Of a DNA stretch of 64,000 nucleotides, positions 12,101 through 23,608 are shown one piece after another. The position numbers and the translations under genes are program-made. The stretch comes from Brachionus koreanus. Its lineage: Eukaryota; Rotifera; Eurotatoria; Ploima; Brachionidae. The notes beneath the pieces are model-generated. The model was not told the DNA's origin. It saw nothing but the letters and a program-made list of their open reading frames with translations, and did no database searches. Each line of letters starts with the position of its first letter. The stretch's first letter is position 1. The stretch spans positions 1,895,816 through 1,959,815 of the forward strand of contig PJRA01000272.1 of assembly GCA_016987375.1 (NCBI GenBank). Reading direction: 5' to 3'.

Positions 12101-15100
12101 CCTTTTGAGTAAAATTTGAAAACAAGCGAAGGTCCTGTTTGACGCAGCTTTTTCTCAATCGAATCGTTTTCGAATTTAATCGAACTGGCGCCCATCGAGT
12201 TTGATCGTGTCACTCGACTATTGCTCACATCCAAACCTCTAATTGAGTAAAATACTTCTACTAAAATTAACGATACGTTTTGTTTGCCGATTCGTTTTGA
12301 TTTTGAGTTTTGAAAAAATATTCTAGACACTAAAATGGCATCGGTTAGACCAGAATCGGAATTTTTTTTACTAAAATGTTTATTTTCAGGTATGTAAAAG
12401 GTAGATAGATCCGAATTGGAAAATTTTTGCTCCTGATTATCCGCATTGGACACTTTGGCTTGACTTGGATCGATTGATTTAAAATTTGTGTTAAATACTT
12501 GCTTTAAAAAGAAAAAAAATATTTCTCTCAGAGTTCGATTAAAATTGAATAGAAACGGCAAAGCTATTTCGTAGTCGAACACACTGTCGGTCACTTGTTT
12601 GAAAAAATTAATGTCCTCGTCGTTTATTTTATCAGGATGCTGTTGACTAGTTGTCTTGTAGGTGTTTTTCTCAATTGACTTCAACATCCGATCCAAAAGG
12701 CAATAGTCGAGCTCGGATTGCAAAGTTTTGCACAGCTCCTTTTTCATGTCGTCATCGGGCTCGTTAATCCCGTATACGGACAGCTTGACGTACTCGGGCG
12801 GATTGAGCTTGGCCGCAGTTTGGCTTAGCGAAGTCTGAGTTTCGATGCGATGCGTGCCGCCGCTCAAATTTTGGCTCTTGAGGCCGTGGCTCGAAGTATT
12901 TCGTCCGGTTGTATTAACAGTCTGCTCCGAGTCGGTTATGCTTGCATAGGACGGTCGCCTCGACAACAAAGAGCTTTGTCTGCGCTCGTCATCGTCGTAT
13001 ACCTCTTCCAATTTAAGCAAAAATATGTCATTTGTATTCCTAGTGTAAACATACAAATCGGGACATGCCGACTCGTATATTTTAAAATTGTGCAAACAAT
13101 CTCTTAGTTTACTAAGACCTTGCGATATGTAGCTGTTGCTTTCGTGTATTTTTTGAAGTGTTTGATGCAAACGATGCAATTTAAAGTAAACTGACCAAAC
13201 ACATGAACAATTGAGCAAATTGTTCGAATGCGAAAATGACAAATTTTTATCATCAGATAGAAGCAAACAATTGTTCCACTTGTGACTCTCATTTATTTCC
13301 TTTAGTGTCAATTTCAAATAGCACAAGCGAACCAAATCGCTGATTTCCGAGTCGAACTCGTTTGTTATTTGTTGCATGATTGCATTTTGATCGCTCTTTT
13401 GACTCGAATTGAAGTCGTTAAAGCTGAAAAATAGCCGCATCTTAAGCTCGTTAAGTGTGATCTCTGGCTGACTTTGATGAATTTTGGATGGATTGAATTT
13501 TTGTAAGTCATTGGTGGATTGTTTTTGAAGTGAAGCTTTCAAATGACTGTTAGGCGATGAAGTGCCTTCTTGGCTGTGTGATGGCGATGAACTGTTGTTT
13601 CTCTCACCAGACACTTTGCTCTCGAATAGACGAACGATTAAAAATAGCTTGAAATTTATTTGTGAGCTAGTACAATTGAAAAAGAACAAATTTGAGTCCA
13701 AATTTTCTACTTGACTTTGATAAAAATTTATCGAAACAATGCTAGATGTCAATTCGGCAAAAAACTTTGCCGAATCAATGCTAATCAGCGATTTTTCTTC
13801 TTCGTTTTGAGCTGTTGTAAATTGTTTAGTGTATTTATTATTGAGCTTTGTTGATTTATGGTCCAAGCTAGTAGAATTGCTTTTAGGCATTGAGGACTTA
13901 CTGATAAATACTTTTTCATATTTGGAACAGTTTATTTGACCCGAGTCAACTCCTTGCTTTATATGATGAACATAGTCTGTAAATTTTTCTATTGAACCAA
14001 TTGATATTTCATTTTTGAGCTGTTCTTCTTTCAAATGCCACTTTAGATCAACAATACACGGCTTTAAGTGACTAAAATTTTCCAAATTCATTTGAGTGTC
14101 TGTTGATGAGGTTGTTCCAGACGCAGAAACTGACTGTGTATTATTGGGGCCAAAAAAATTCAAAGAATGATTTAGATTAAGCTCGTTAAACGAGTACAAA
14201 TTGAATCTGAGAAAAATTTTAATTGAATCGTTTATTTTAGCGGCTGGTATTGAAGATAGAATATTGTTAAATTGGGGCAAATCTTTGCTCTCTATTAGCT
14301 CTTGGACACAATTGAAGTCAAATTTGGTAAATTTGGCCGAGAATGAATACTTATCGAGTATGGACTCGCTGTTCTCGGACGCCAGAGAGGTAGCGCCGGA
14401 ATTCGACTCAACGTTCGGGTCACGTGACACTTCACAAATTACCTCAATTCCGATCACTTGTTCTTTGTTGATGTTTAAGCTGTCTGGTATTGGGAAAATG
14501 TTTCTAATCATTAAATTGGGCGATGATGTTTCGAGAATTTTTCTTGGATTAGTATTGCTCAATTCTAGGTCATGAACTGACTCGAAAAATTTGTCTTCAA
14601 AATTATTTTTATCGGGCTCATTTTCACCAGCTTCTTCATTAGGACTAAAGTCTTCATTGAGATCTTCACTCTGCGGCACAATGTCCGGATCTTTGAAACA
14701 CTCATATTTAATTATGAACAAATCGTTAATGCCAGGAATGGATCTAAACCTTTTGAGAAATATTTCCTCAAATTTTTCATGCAAATCATTTACTTGTGCT
14801 TTTGTGCACGACTGTTCTGTCTTCTGCTCTTTCAAGTGATGACAGGTTATTTTAACATAGTCGGTCAAATCAATGCTGTCTATTTTAGATTTGGCACCTA
14901 GTCTAAGCAAGCGCTGCACTGTTGTTTTGTCTATGCTGATATCATTATTTACGTCATTGGCCAAATAATGCACTATGCTGTTCACATAGGTTTTGGCACA
15001 ATTTTCCTCAATTAAATCGATCATATTCAAAAAAGAACCGTCATTTTGATTGTTTAAACACAAGTTTTGTTTTAGTATGTCACTGAGTTTTCTCAGTTGA

Positions 15101-18100
15101 ATTTGCTGATTTTTGAGATCCTGATTGCTCACAGCTTTGGCAATTGAGTTTTTGCTAATGTAGAATTTATACTCAGGTGAATGAGAAGTTGTGAAAAGAG
15201 ACTTTCGTATTAGATAAGAATTTGCCTGAGTGTGAATGAGTGATGCTTTAAGGCTTTCGGAAACCGAATTGAACAGGAAAAATACTAGACGATTCGAGTC
15301 TTGACCTCGAGACTCGACTTGATCGCCGTTCTTCTCCAAATTAATAAAAAACAGACCGTATATATAGAATTTGTTGTTTTCTATATCGAATTGAGGATTA
15401 ATAATTTGAAAGTGTGACATCCATGGATTTGATTTTTGAGTGTTCGATGCACGATTTATGTTTGAATTAAATTTTGACGAATAGACATTTTTTGATGTAG
15501 TCTGATGTAGATTGAATTTTATGAATATTTTAAACGAGTCATAGTTTTCGGTGCGTCGCAAATGTTCCAAAATTCGCTTAGTTATCATCATATCGCCGGC
15601 ATTTATATCATTTAATTTTAGCATCAACGAATTTTTTACATCGCTTTTAATTTTTTGAACAACACTTAAATTTAAAAATCAATTTCTATAGACCAATTTA
15701 TTTTTCAAAGTTTTCAAATTAGTTTTAAAATCAATAGCCAACAAAAAAGTAATACAGGTAATAAATAAGTTCTTTTAGCTAAAGTTAAAATAGTTTTATA
15801 TATAAAATTAGTAAAATTAAGTTAAAATTAGTAAAATTTTTTAACAAAACATAAATAAAAAACAAGATTCTATTTTATAAAATTTTTTTAAATAAAAAAA
15901 TATATTTTAGTTTCAAATTTCTAAAAAGAGGTCTAGAAATCGTGAGAGCATCGATGTTTTGCTCAATTTGTTGAACTTTTATATAAATTAAAATTTAGTT
16001 TTTGAGTGATTAAAAAAATAATTAAATAGGGCTTTGTGTCAAGGCAGTGTGAATTTTGGATCAAAAAACAAAAACAAAAATTTGAAATTAAAATCACTTT
16101 TTTTCTGTAAGTCTAAAACTTGTTCTGCAAATTGTATCAGTTGATACATAGTTTGCATCACACCAAACCAGAGTCTGCAAAAAGTTTGCAATTTTATTTT
16201 GATAATTTCGCAATGCGTAAAAAGTTTTGCAAAGCTGCAGAATTTTTGCTCATATTAAATTTAGGTGATACAAACGATGTATCAGCTAATACAATTTGCA
16301 GAACAGATTTTAGATTCAATCTAAAATAGTTATTTCAATTTAGAAATTTTGTTTTTGTTTTTTGTACCAAGATTCACATAACCTTGTGTCAATCTATTTT
16401 AATGCTTTTGTTGGTAAACAAAATTCCTGATATTTAGCTATGCAAGAAAAAATTTAGATTATTTTTTTTAATAACACTTTGATTTTATTCCTGATTTTTA
16501 AAATCAATCTAATGCATTAACCTCTGTATCAGATCGGAGCCGTCCCGATCGGAAAGAACTGTATTTCGTTAGAATAGTAAAAGAACAAATTATTATTATT
16601 AATATTATTGGTACAGAAAAATATGAGCTACAGACAATGAACTTATTTATTTATTAAGCATTAAAAGTGTTCTTTAGTGTTCGAGGAGAGCAAAACAGGC
16701 AAAAAACACTATTTAAACGTGAGCGTTTAAACGAAATAAAAACAGACGATAAACGAGGGTAAAACAGCCAAAAAAAATTTTTTTTTGTTTTTGTTTAACA
16801 CTAGAACGCCCGAGGGGTTATTTAGACCCCTTTTTGAAAAATTGAAACTTGAATTATATCAGACATTAAAAAGAATTTTATAAAATTGCTTTTATTAGCT
16901 AAAAATTTTGATTGTAATTTTTTAGAAAGAGAATAAATTTTCAAAGAAAATGTTTGATTTATCTTAATAACTTTACTTGAAATTTTAATGAAAAATTAGT
17001 CGGGCTTTCTAGTGTTAAAAAACAGTATTAAGACATAAATTTTAACAAATTAAGTCATAATTATTTAAATTAAAATAAAAATTTAATAAAAAAATTCAAC
17101 ATATTTTTCAAAAATATTGTTAAGTAGGATGTTTTTTAAGCGTTTTTAGGTGTTTAAATAGTGTTTATCGGTGTTTTTGATTGTTTTTTATTAATTCTTT
17201 TCGTTTGTTTGTTTTTGAAGATTTTATTATTAAAAAATATTTTAATTATTATCTTACAATTAAAATTAAATATTAAAACAAATAATTTGAATAATTAAAA
17301 TCATTCCTGAAAATAAACATACTTAACTTGTTTTTGGCGCGTCAAAAACGGCTTAAAAACACTCTAATTGAAATATTTTGTTTTATTTATAAAGTGTTTT
17401 TCGCTCGTTTTTTTAGTCCAAAAATGCTCACGTCTTAAGCGTACAAAAAACAGCTACCAAACGCCTTTTAAACAGTGTTTTTTTTGTCTATTTTTATCCT
17501 CCGGGTGTACTTTATTTAGTAACCAATTTTAAATTTATAAAATTTTCCTTTTCATAAAAAACACTAACCCTACCCACAAAAGGACTCAAGAGAACACTAG
17601 ATATTCATATTTTTTTTCTAATTGTCAATCGATGGTAAATATTTGATTTAGATAAAATTCTTTTGCACTAGAACTTTTTTAAATTAGAAAAATAGAAAAA
17701 AAAACTAATCAAATATAATTACTTCTGAAATAAACTATTGTCTTTTGAGTCATCAATCTTGCGAAAAGTATCATCCGCATTTTGAAAAAAGTACTCCTTG
17801 ATTTTTTTAAATCCATCTTCAAAATTTGAATTAAACAAATTGAATGGAATATCATCATAAACACAAACAAATAGCGATGACTCGATTAGAATTCCTTTTA
17901 GGCTAAAATTAAAATCGACCTGATTGAGATTATAACGTGAAACGTCAATTGAACTGAGAACAGGTCGCAGTTGTTCATGTAGAGTGATTTGGGCATTTTT
18001 TTTCTTTGTTGGACCGCATTGAATGTCCGAGCTTATACCTCCAGATAGTTGATTTAAAGAATTTTTTTTTATTTGAGCTTTAGTTTGATAGCTGACTCGA

Positions 18101-21100
18101 TTTAACAGCTGGTAAACTGGATTTACTAGAGTTGACTTTTTGTCAAGATCTTTTACAAAATACTTTTGAAGTATTAGACTCAAATCTGGTATCAAACGAA
18201 TACAGTCAAAAAATTTGTCTTCAAAATTCAAAATTTTTTCCAACATTTCTCTTATTTCAGAATCGTCAGTATCTATGCTCACCGCTTTGGCTGACTCGCT
18301 TTTGGATATAAGCTCATTTAAATTTTCGTACAGATTATTTTTGCTTAGAAACAAAGCAAAAGATGATTGCATTATGGAAAAGCACTTGTAGTCCTGCAAA
18401 TAGATCATGTTCAATATTTCATTGTTGGTCAAATTTTTGAAGTAATCAATGCGATCTTTTTTTCCATTGCGGTTCTTGTAGACGCCATCAATAGCCTCGG
18501 CGTAAAGCTCAGTGACAAAATAGATTTCAGTGTCAGCTATTGTTTCGATTTGAGAAGGAACCGCCACATTTAGCAAGGTCGAATTTTCGTTCTTGTAGAA
18601 CCTAATAACATAAATAAAGGTGCATGATTGGGCTGATCTTGAAATTGAGTCGTCGTTTTGATTTTTGCTCGAGTCCAACATGCCGAGCTGAAGTGTGAAT
18701 GCCACAAATTTTGAACACTGAAACAAGCATCTAAATCCTTCTTTCATACGCTCACGAATAAAAGTATCAATAATAGTTTCTTTTAAGTTTTGAGCTGTTT
18801 GAGGCGAAAAACTCGACTCCAAAGTCCATTTGAATTTTTTTCTTATCATAAAATTGACCAATTTGGACGATTGATTTAGCTTGGGATCGTGATTATTTTG
18901 AATTTCGTCAAATAGTATAAACTTAAACGCCTCATATAGATCCGATTTTTGCAATAGAATTATTTGTTTATATTTTTTAGTAGCATTTTCTTTTAAATTA
19001 ATATCTTTATTTTTGTTGAAATTTTTAAGCAGCATTTTAAATGATTCAAGTATGCGCATCCGATCAATGTAATAAATATTTGAATGAAATAGAAATTGAA
19101 GTGACACGAATGGCGCATATTGATCACTAAGAATGCAGATGACAAACGAATTTTTGCTAGCCAAATTGTTCGAATTAGCCGAGTTGTTTGTATCGGACAA
19201 TTTTTCTTTCGAGTCGTCCGCATTCTCGGACTCTTGGCTGTCTTCGAGTGCTTCGCCCGGTCTCAAATAATGGCTTGATGAGTGATAAAATTTAAGAAAT
19301 ATGCAATTTTCAACTAGCATAATGTCGGACCAAGACGTCAATAGAGACCTAAGCTCGTTGATTGCCTTGGTACTTTGAAAAATGCTGTTCGGAATGAAAT
19401 TGGAATTAAATGAATCGAGTGTATTGCGAGATTTTAAATCGAAAATGCACGAGTTTATGTCCGGAATGGGCTGATCATGGTGAAGTATCATTTTGATTGA
19501 GTGAATAGCAAAATAGCGATTTAACGCCTTTGGATGAAGCTTAAAAAAAGACAAATAGCTCCATGAGTGCGCGAACTCGTTGTAATAGTCGACCTCGTGA
19601 TTTTTTATAGTTCTATTGTTAAGCTCAAAATTTAAATTCTGCAATGAAAATGTATTTTTTTGATAATTTTCACTATTTATACTTTCATTTGTAAGCTTGT
19701 ACAATGGCTCTTTATATTTGTATAAGATTTCGGGCGCCTCACGCATCGACTGTGTCAGCTCAAAGTGGTGCATGTGCATAGACGAATATATTTGATGACA
19801 AAATTGCTTTAGCCTTCTCAGAGTTTCACCATTTTGATGTTTGACCCTAAATTGAACCGAATCCCATGCAATCCATAGTTGTAAAACACGTCTATTGCTC
19901 AATGCTGATTTTATTTTGTAAACAAGCGTTGATGTTTGGCTAAAATTTTTTTTCAAATAAATATCTATAACACAGTTGTCTGATTCAAAAATTCGATTTA
20001 AACTAGCTAAGAAGAAGCCTTCTTGAGCTCGTATTCGTATAAACTGCATTAGATCTAAATTTTTGTCCATCTCGCACTCGTTCAATAGACCCAGCACACT
20101 ATCATTGGGAAGTATTTGCCGCAAATCACTCAATTCGTCCAAGTGCTTTTTGTTCCTAAATTCTTGGCCTTCTTTGTTTTGCAGGTTCAAATATTTAAGC
20201 TTAAAATAGTAAAAAAACGGCCGTGGCACTATTTCGCTTACGGACAGATTTTCGTCCAAATAAAAGCAAAAACCATTGGTCATATTGGCTAAATTTTTCA
20301 TTAATGTACAATTTACAATGTGACCAAAGCTTGACAAAATGTTGCTCTCAGATTTATGCGAGCTTGTTCCAGTGTAAACAAACGAGAACGATATGGCTGA
20401 TTTTGAGATTTTTTCCAAGCATCGAACAATATCATTTGCGTAGATGAAGCCGTCAGTGATGTGCACATGATGAGCAAGCACAAGGCTAGTAGACGTTACG
20501 GGATTTATTTCGAAAAATTTAAATATCTTAGTCAAAATTCGTAGAAATTCTTCATATGGACTTTTTAGCTTTGTCTTTGTATAGATTTCTTCGTCTAGTG
20601 ATGTGTTTATTCTGAGCACGGTTCGACTCTCTTTAAATGATTCTAAGATTATAAATTTATTTTCAATTATTTTGTTGAATATTAACTCGGCCATTTCCGA
20701 TATATTTGTTTTTAACAGTTGTTTAGAGTGTATAATGGTTAAAAATGGATGTTGAATTTGTGTAGAACAATTGGGTGATGAGTTCCATAGCAAAACAGTG
20801 ATGTAAATTTGCGGCTCAGTGTTGAAACAACTAGCATAAAATTCTTCGTATTCACAGTTGATTTTATTGAATATAGTATCCAAGCTCTTTTGAATAAAGT
20901 TAAGACTAGAAGACTGAGGCCAATAGTCAACAGTGATGACTACTTTATAGAGAATGTGAGCGAGTATTGGATCGTCGGCTTCGGATTTATTTTGTATCAA
21001 TCTAGTTGTCGACGCAAAATGCTGAGACTTGTCCGACTCGGCATTTCTGGCCAAATTCGGTATTTTGGCTGTCGAAATGGCATGAAAGCCGGTCAAATTG

Positions 21101-21213
21101 CCCTCTGGGTTTTCGATGTATTGAAAAAACGCTTTCAAAGGGAGAAAGTTATCACCTGCTTTCAAATGCTTGTCGAATAAATGAAGCAAATCATTTGTAT
21201 TTGGTTCGGACAT
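6176..21213 (-). CDS. szt2: SZT2, KICSTOR complex subunit (giant three-exon gene)
   Basis: Exons are 21213-17723, 15664-10750 and 8533-6176. Phases are 2 and 0, both introns are GT-AG, and the protein is about 3587 residues (vertebrate SZT2 is about 3400). Exon 1 carries the clearest family signatures: ITDGFIYANDI, then SFGHIVNCTLMKNLANMT, and IHSIKMILHHDQPIP with the following LTSWSDIMLVENC, all colinear with vertebrate SZT2. Exon 2 is long, Ser/Asn-rich and poorly conserved. Exon 3 holds the C-terminal HSFIYDFHLSAI block near residue 3190. In the known family SZT2 is the scaffold of KICSTOR, which brings GATOR1 to lysosomes to restrain TORC1 when amino acids are low. Vertebrate SZT2 has about 70 exons, so this gene is strikingly intron-poor. 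The ATG is the first of the frame and no stop interrupts the exons. Confidence 0.92.
9880..10680 (+). pseudogene. mariner (Tc1/mariner) transposase remnant
   Basis: Broken frames read as mariner transposase: CDDNWIYF and LEPFQQAQLV near 9880-9955, NAEYYSEQLELMYASLQEK near 10360-10410, then AKPHTARRTMEQIEELE and YHLFRSMAHFLRGQHF at 10451-10615. The final catalytic Asp of the D,D34D triad is replaced (SPSVYHLF where SPSDYHLF is usual), and there are several stops and frameshifts. A MITE at 9959 interrupts it. It is inert and lies antisense in SZT2 intron 2. Confidence 0.85.
9959..10190 (+). mobile_element. MITE family A, copy with decayed right end
   Basis: It begins GGCAATGTAAAATCTTAGTA and is closely similar to the left half of the complete copy at 39944-40217, including GGTTCTGTAAACAGTACAA and GTTGTACAA. 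The right end is only recognisable as a degenerate TTCTAAGATTAAATTTTG, so the boundary is approximate. It sits inside the mariner remnant. Confidence 0.75.
16043..16383. mobile_element. MITE family B, 341 bp with 9-bp target duplication
   Basis: The ends are GGCAGTGTGAATTTTGG and CCAAGATTCACATAACC (imperfect TIRs), flanked on both sides by TTGTGTCAA (16034-16042 and 16384-16392). The interior has TTGTATCAGTTGATACA, another inverted motif. The GG...CC ends with 8-9-bp duplications fit Merlin-like or hAT-like DNA transposons; assignment needs an autonomous partner. Confidence 0.85.
16508..16590 (+). repeat. SINE 3' fragment
   Basis: TGCATTAACCTCTGTATCAG followed by ATCGGAGCCG and GTTAGAATAGTAAAAG match the 3' third of the SINE at 44820-45110. 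Confidence 0.7.
16665..17515. mobile_element. ~850-bp element with long imperfect inverted repeats
   Basis: The left arm (about 16670-16750: GAGGAGAGCAAAACAGGCAA, then AAAACACTATTTAAACG) resembles the reverse complement of the right arm (about 17395-17515: GGAGGATAAAAATAGACAAA, then AAAACACTGTTTAAAAGGCG). The centre is low-complexity, full of GTGTTTTT and CGTTTTT units, and holds the TTAA-flanked MITE at 16795. No coding sequence was found; the class is unknown. Confidence 0.5.
16795..17018. mobile_element. piggyBac-type MITE, copy 1 (TTAA flanks)
   Basis: TTAA then CACTAGAACGCCCGAGGGGT at the left; CGGGCTTTCTAGTG then TTAA at the right. The 4-bp TTAA duplication is the hallmark of piggyBac insertion, and CACTAGAA ends are common in piggyBac-like elements. 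At 224 bp it cannot encode a transposase. An inverted, highly similar copy lies at 46650. Confidence 0.85.
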
Positions 21214-21876
21214 TTTAACACGAAGACTTAATGGATTGACTTATCTATTCAGAATTATTTATCATTTTAATCCTGGACTTTTATTTTGCATTTTAATTTA
21301 AAAAGAAATTTTTGCTGTAATAGATTGACTATATGCTTTAGGATAATATGTGCAATTCATTTTTTTTTATAAAATATTTAAATTATTTGAATAAGATTTA
21401 ACTTTACATTCAAATGATTTTTTTAGCAGTTAAAAATATGTATAAAAAAATTTCAATATAAAGATTAAAGTCAGTTTTAATAAAAGAATAATTTTTTGAA
21501 ATAAATATGAACAAAATTATACTTTTTGAAAAAAAAATTATTAAAAAGTATCTTAAACTTTAATCTTAAATTTAAAAAGATTTTAATATTTAAGAAACTT
21601 GATATCTAACAGCTCAAGAAAGAAAATAGAAATACAAATTAATAAATAAAACAATAAATTTAATTAATAAAACGTTTAAATCTCAATTACAAAAATTAAA
21701 TAAAAATTTTTTTTTGTAAATCTTTAATTAAAATTATGTTTTTGTTTTTTTATTTTAAAATTAATTAAGCGCTTTATTTTTCAATCAATTTTTAGAGTTA
21801 AATTATCTTTATTTTTGACCTCAAATAATAAAACATTTAGAGTCATTTAGAGTGTTAGAAACTTTGATAACTTTTT
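21214..21876. other. SZT2 5' flank, no gene seen
   Basis: AT-rich sequence upstream of the SZT2 start codon; the promoter is presumably here, but no motif could be picked out. Confidence 0.5.
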
Positions 21877-22066
21877 GGCATTGTGAATTTTTAAACAAGA
21901 ATCAAAAAAAAACATCCATAAAAAATTATTAGAAAATAAAATGAAAATTTATTGCATAAACTTTGTATCAACTGATACAATTTACAGAACGAATTTTAGA
22001 CCTTTAGAAAGAAAGTTAGTTAAATTTAAAATTTGTTTTTGATTTTTTTTTCAAAATTCACAATGG
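21877..22066. mobile_element. MITE family B, shorter copy
   Basis: GGCATTGTGAATTTTT at the left and AAAATTCACAATGG at the right form TIRs like those at 16043. The interior shares GTATCAACTGATACAATTTA with that copy. The target duplication is not clear. Confidence 0.7.
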
Positions 22067-22079
22067 AGACTTTTTTCTA

Positions 22080-22217
22080 GCGTTGGGCCGGTCAAAACGA
22101 TTAAACGGTCAAAGACAGTGGCTGGCAAACGAAGCAGCGGCCAACAAAAAGACCGACCGAAAAATAGGCGGTCATATTTTAGAAGGCCATGTGCAGACCG
22201 GCCGGCCACCACACGGT
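22080..22217. other. GC-rich island of GGCC/GGTC motifs
   Basis: About 140 bases with strongly raised G+C, built of repeated GGTC, GACC and GGCC words (for example GGGCCGGTCAAAACG and GACCGGCCGGCCACC). It is not coding in any frame I checked. It may be the terminal part of an unknown transposon. Confidence 0.5.
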
Positions 22218-22369
22218 CTAAAATAAAAATTTTGGTAGATATTTAAAAAAAATTTATGGGCATTAAGAGTTATATTTTTATGGGTTGTAATTAATTCTTT
22301 TAAATATCTTAAAAGTGCTCTATAATTATGCGTGCTCTATAATTACTTATAAATTACTTATATTATTAC

Positions 22370-22401
22370 TTTTAAGAGCACATTTAAATGTGCTCTTAAA
22401 A
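22370..22401. repeat. Perfect 32-bp palindrome
   Basis: TTTTAAGAGCACATTT is followed directly by its exact reverse complement. The half-site AAGAGCAC recurs at 24571, and related GTGCTCTA words lie at about 22315-22340, on either side of the MULE remnant. It could be a subterminal transposase-binding site. Confidence 0.8.
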
Positions 22402-22551
22402 TATTAAATTAAGAAACAAAAGTATTATTTTATTTAAATTTTATATTATTTATTTTTTATATACATTACAATCACAATTTAATAAAAAAAAGTATTATAA
22501 TAGATAAAATAAAGAAAAAAAACTGTTGATTAGATTTTGTTGGTTTTCGAC

Positions 22552-22745
22552 CACGTTTCTTTGGCGGTGGTCGCTGTTCAACTTCTTCTTCTTCTTCTTC
22601 ATTATTTTCAGCTTCAGTTGCTGCTAAAACTTGTTTTGGCTTTGATCACGTTTCTTTGGCGGTGGTCGCTGTTCAACTTCTTCATTATTTTCAGTTTCAG
22701 TTGCTGCTAAAACTTGTTTTGGCTTTGACCACGTTTCTTTGGCGG
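22552..22745 (-). repeat. Minisatellite in the MULE C-terminal tail
   Basis: Units start at 22552, 22647 and 22730 (95 and 83 bases; the 12-base difference is a CTT-type expansion). Each starts CACGTTTCTTTGGCGGTGGT. On the minus strand the unit encodes PPPKKRGQSQNKF-like basic segments alternating with acidic Glu runs. Confidence 0.8.
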
Positions 22746-23589
22746 TGGTCGCTCTTCTTCTTCATCATCTTCTTCAAAATGGTTTTCTTCCGATGTTGTT
22801 GCTGCTGACGGTGTAGGCTGATGCTCAAGCGCTTTTCTTGCAAGTGTAGGATGACCTTTTTTTCGTTTTTCTCCAAGAGGCACATTTTTTGCTTCATTCG
22901 GAATTGTTAATAATTTGATAGATTTTAATTGAACTAAATTTATCATTTGGATTATTTTCTGTGCTTTCTTCATCTATTTTTATTTGATAAAAAATTAATG
23001 GCTCATCCATATCTTCTGGAATGTTTCCATATTGACTTAGCAGTCTTATAAGCTCACCAAAATCCAGAATTTTTATATTCGGATTGGTAAGCGCTTCTAT
23101 CTTTAAATTTTCGATAATTTTTTTTCTTTTTCTAATATTTTGGCCTAATTGTTTCTTAATTGCTTGTTTTGTTTCCTTGTTTATTACTTGTTTAGTTTGA
23201 TTGGTTGATATATCTTAATGTGTATGATCTGTCGTTGTTTCGAGACGTATAATGTTCATATTATTGCTGTTGTATTGAAGATGCATGACTTTTTCGCATT
23301 GTGGTCCTCTTTTTTTCACAAGATTGCAACGATAAAATACTTTTCGACCTGCATCCGATTGGTAACTTTTATCTAAGGACCAAAATTTAATTAATTTTAA
23401 CCATTCGTTTACCTGTTCGTTATTTTCGTAAGCTTCCTCGGAAACCCATGACCTTGCCCTTCTTGTTTTGTTACTATTGATCACTACTTCTTCTTCTGAT
23501 TCAGATGAACTTTCGTCTGATCGAAAATCTTCTAGTTGAACTAACTCGCTATTATCTTCCATTCGATTTTTAGAAAAAAAATTCGGCAA
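22707..23589 (-). pseudogene. MULE transposase, internally deleted, with FLYWCH-like zinc finger
   Basis: The N-terminal part (23589-23215) has an acidic lead followed by a FLYWCH/WRKY-like finger: WSLDKSYQSDAGRKVFYRC, KKRGPQCEKVMHLQY and TTDHTH. An in-frame TAA follows, after which the frame continues with helix-rich sequence and FGELIRLLSQYGNIPEDMDE, the region just before the DDE core. A frameshift then leads straight into the C-terminal tail GEKRKKGHPTLARKALEHQ. The catalytic core is absent, so an internal deletion has fused head and tail. It is non-functional. Confidence 0.75.
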
Positions 23590-23608
23590 GGAAACGGAAA
23601 TAAATATT

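Larger units (their letters stand above)
15665..17722 (-). other. SZT2 intron 1, 2.06 kb, nested repeats
   Basis: GT-AG, phase 2. The donor GTAATT follows ...CAGAA and the acceptor TTTAAG precedes TGTTGTTC. It contains a MITE with a 9-bp target duplication, a SINE fragment and an inverted-repeat element that itself carries a TTAA-flanked MITE. Confidence 0.85.

Noticed and set aside
12850..13107. Plus-strand frames inside SZT2 exons
   Set aside because: They are antisense shadows of a long, phase-consistent coding exon.
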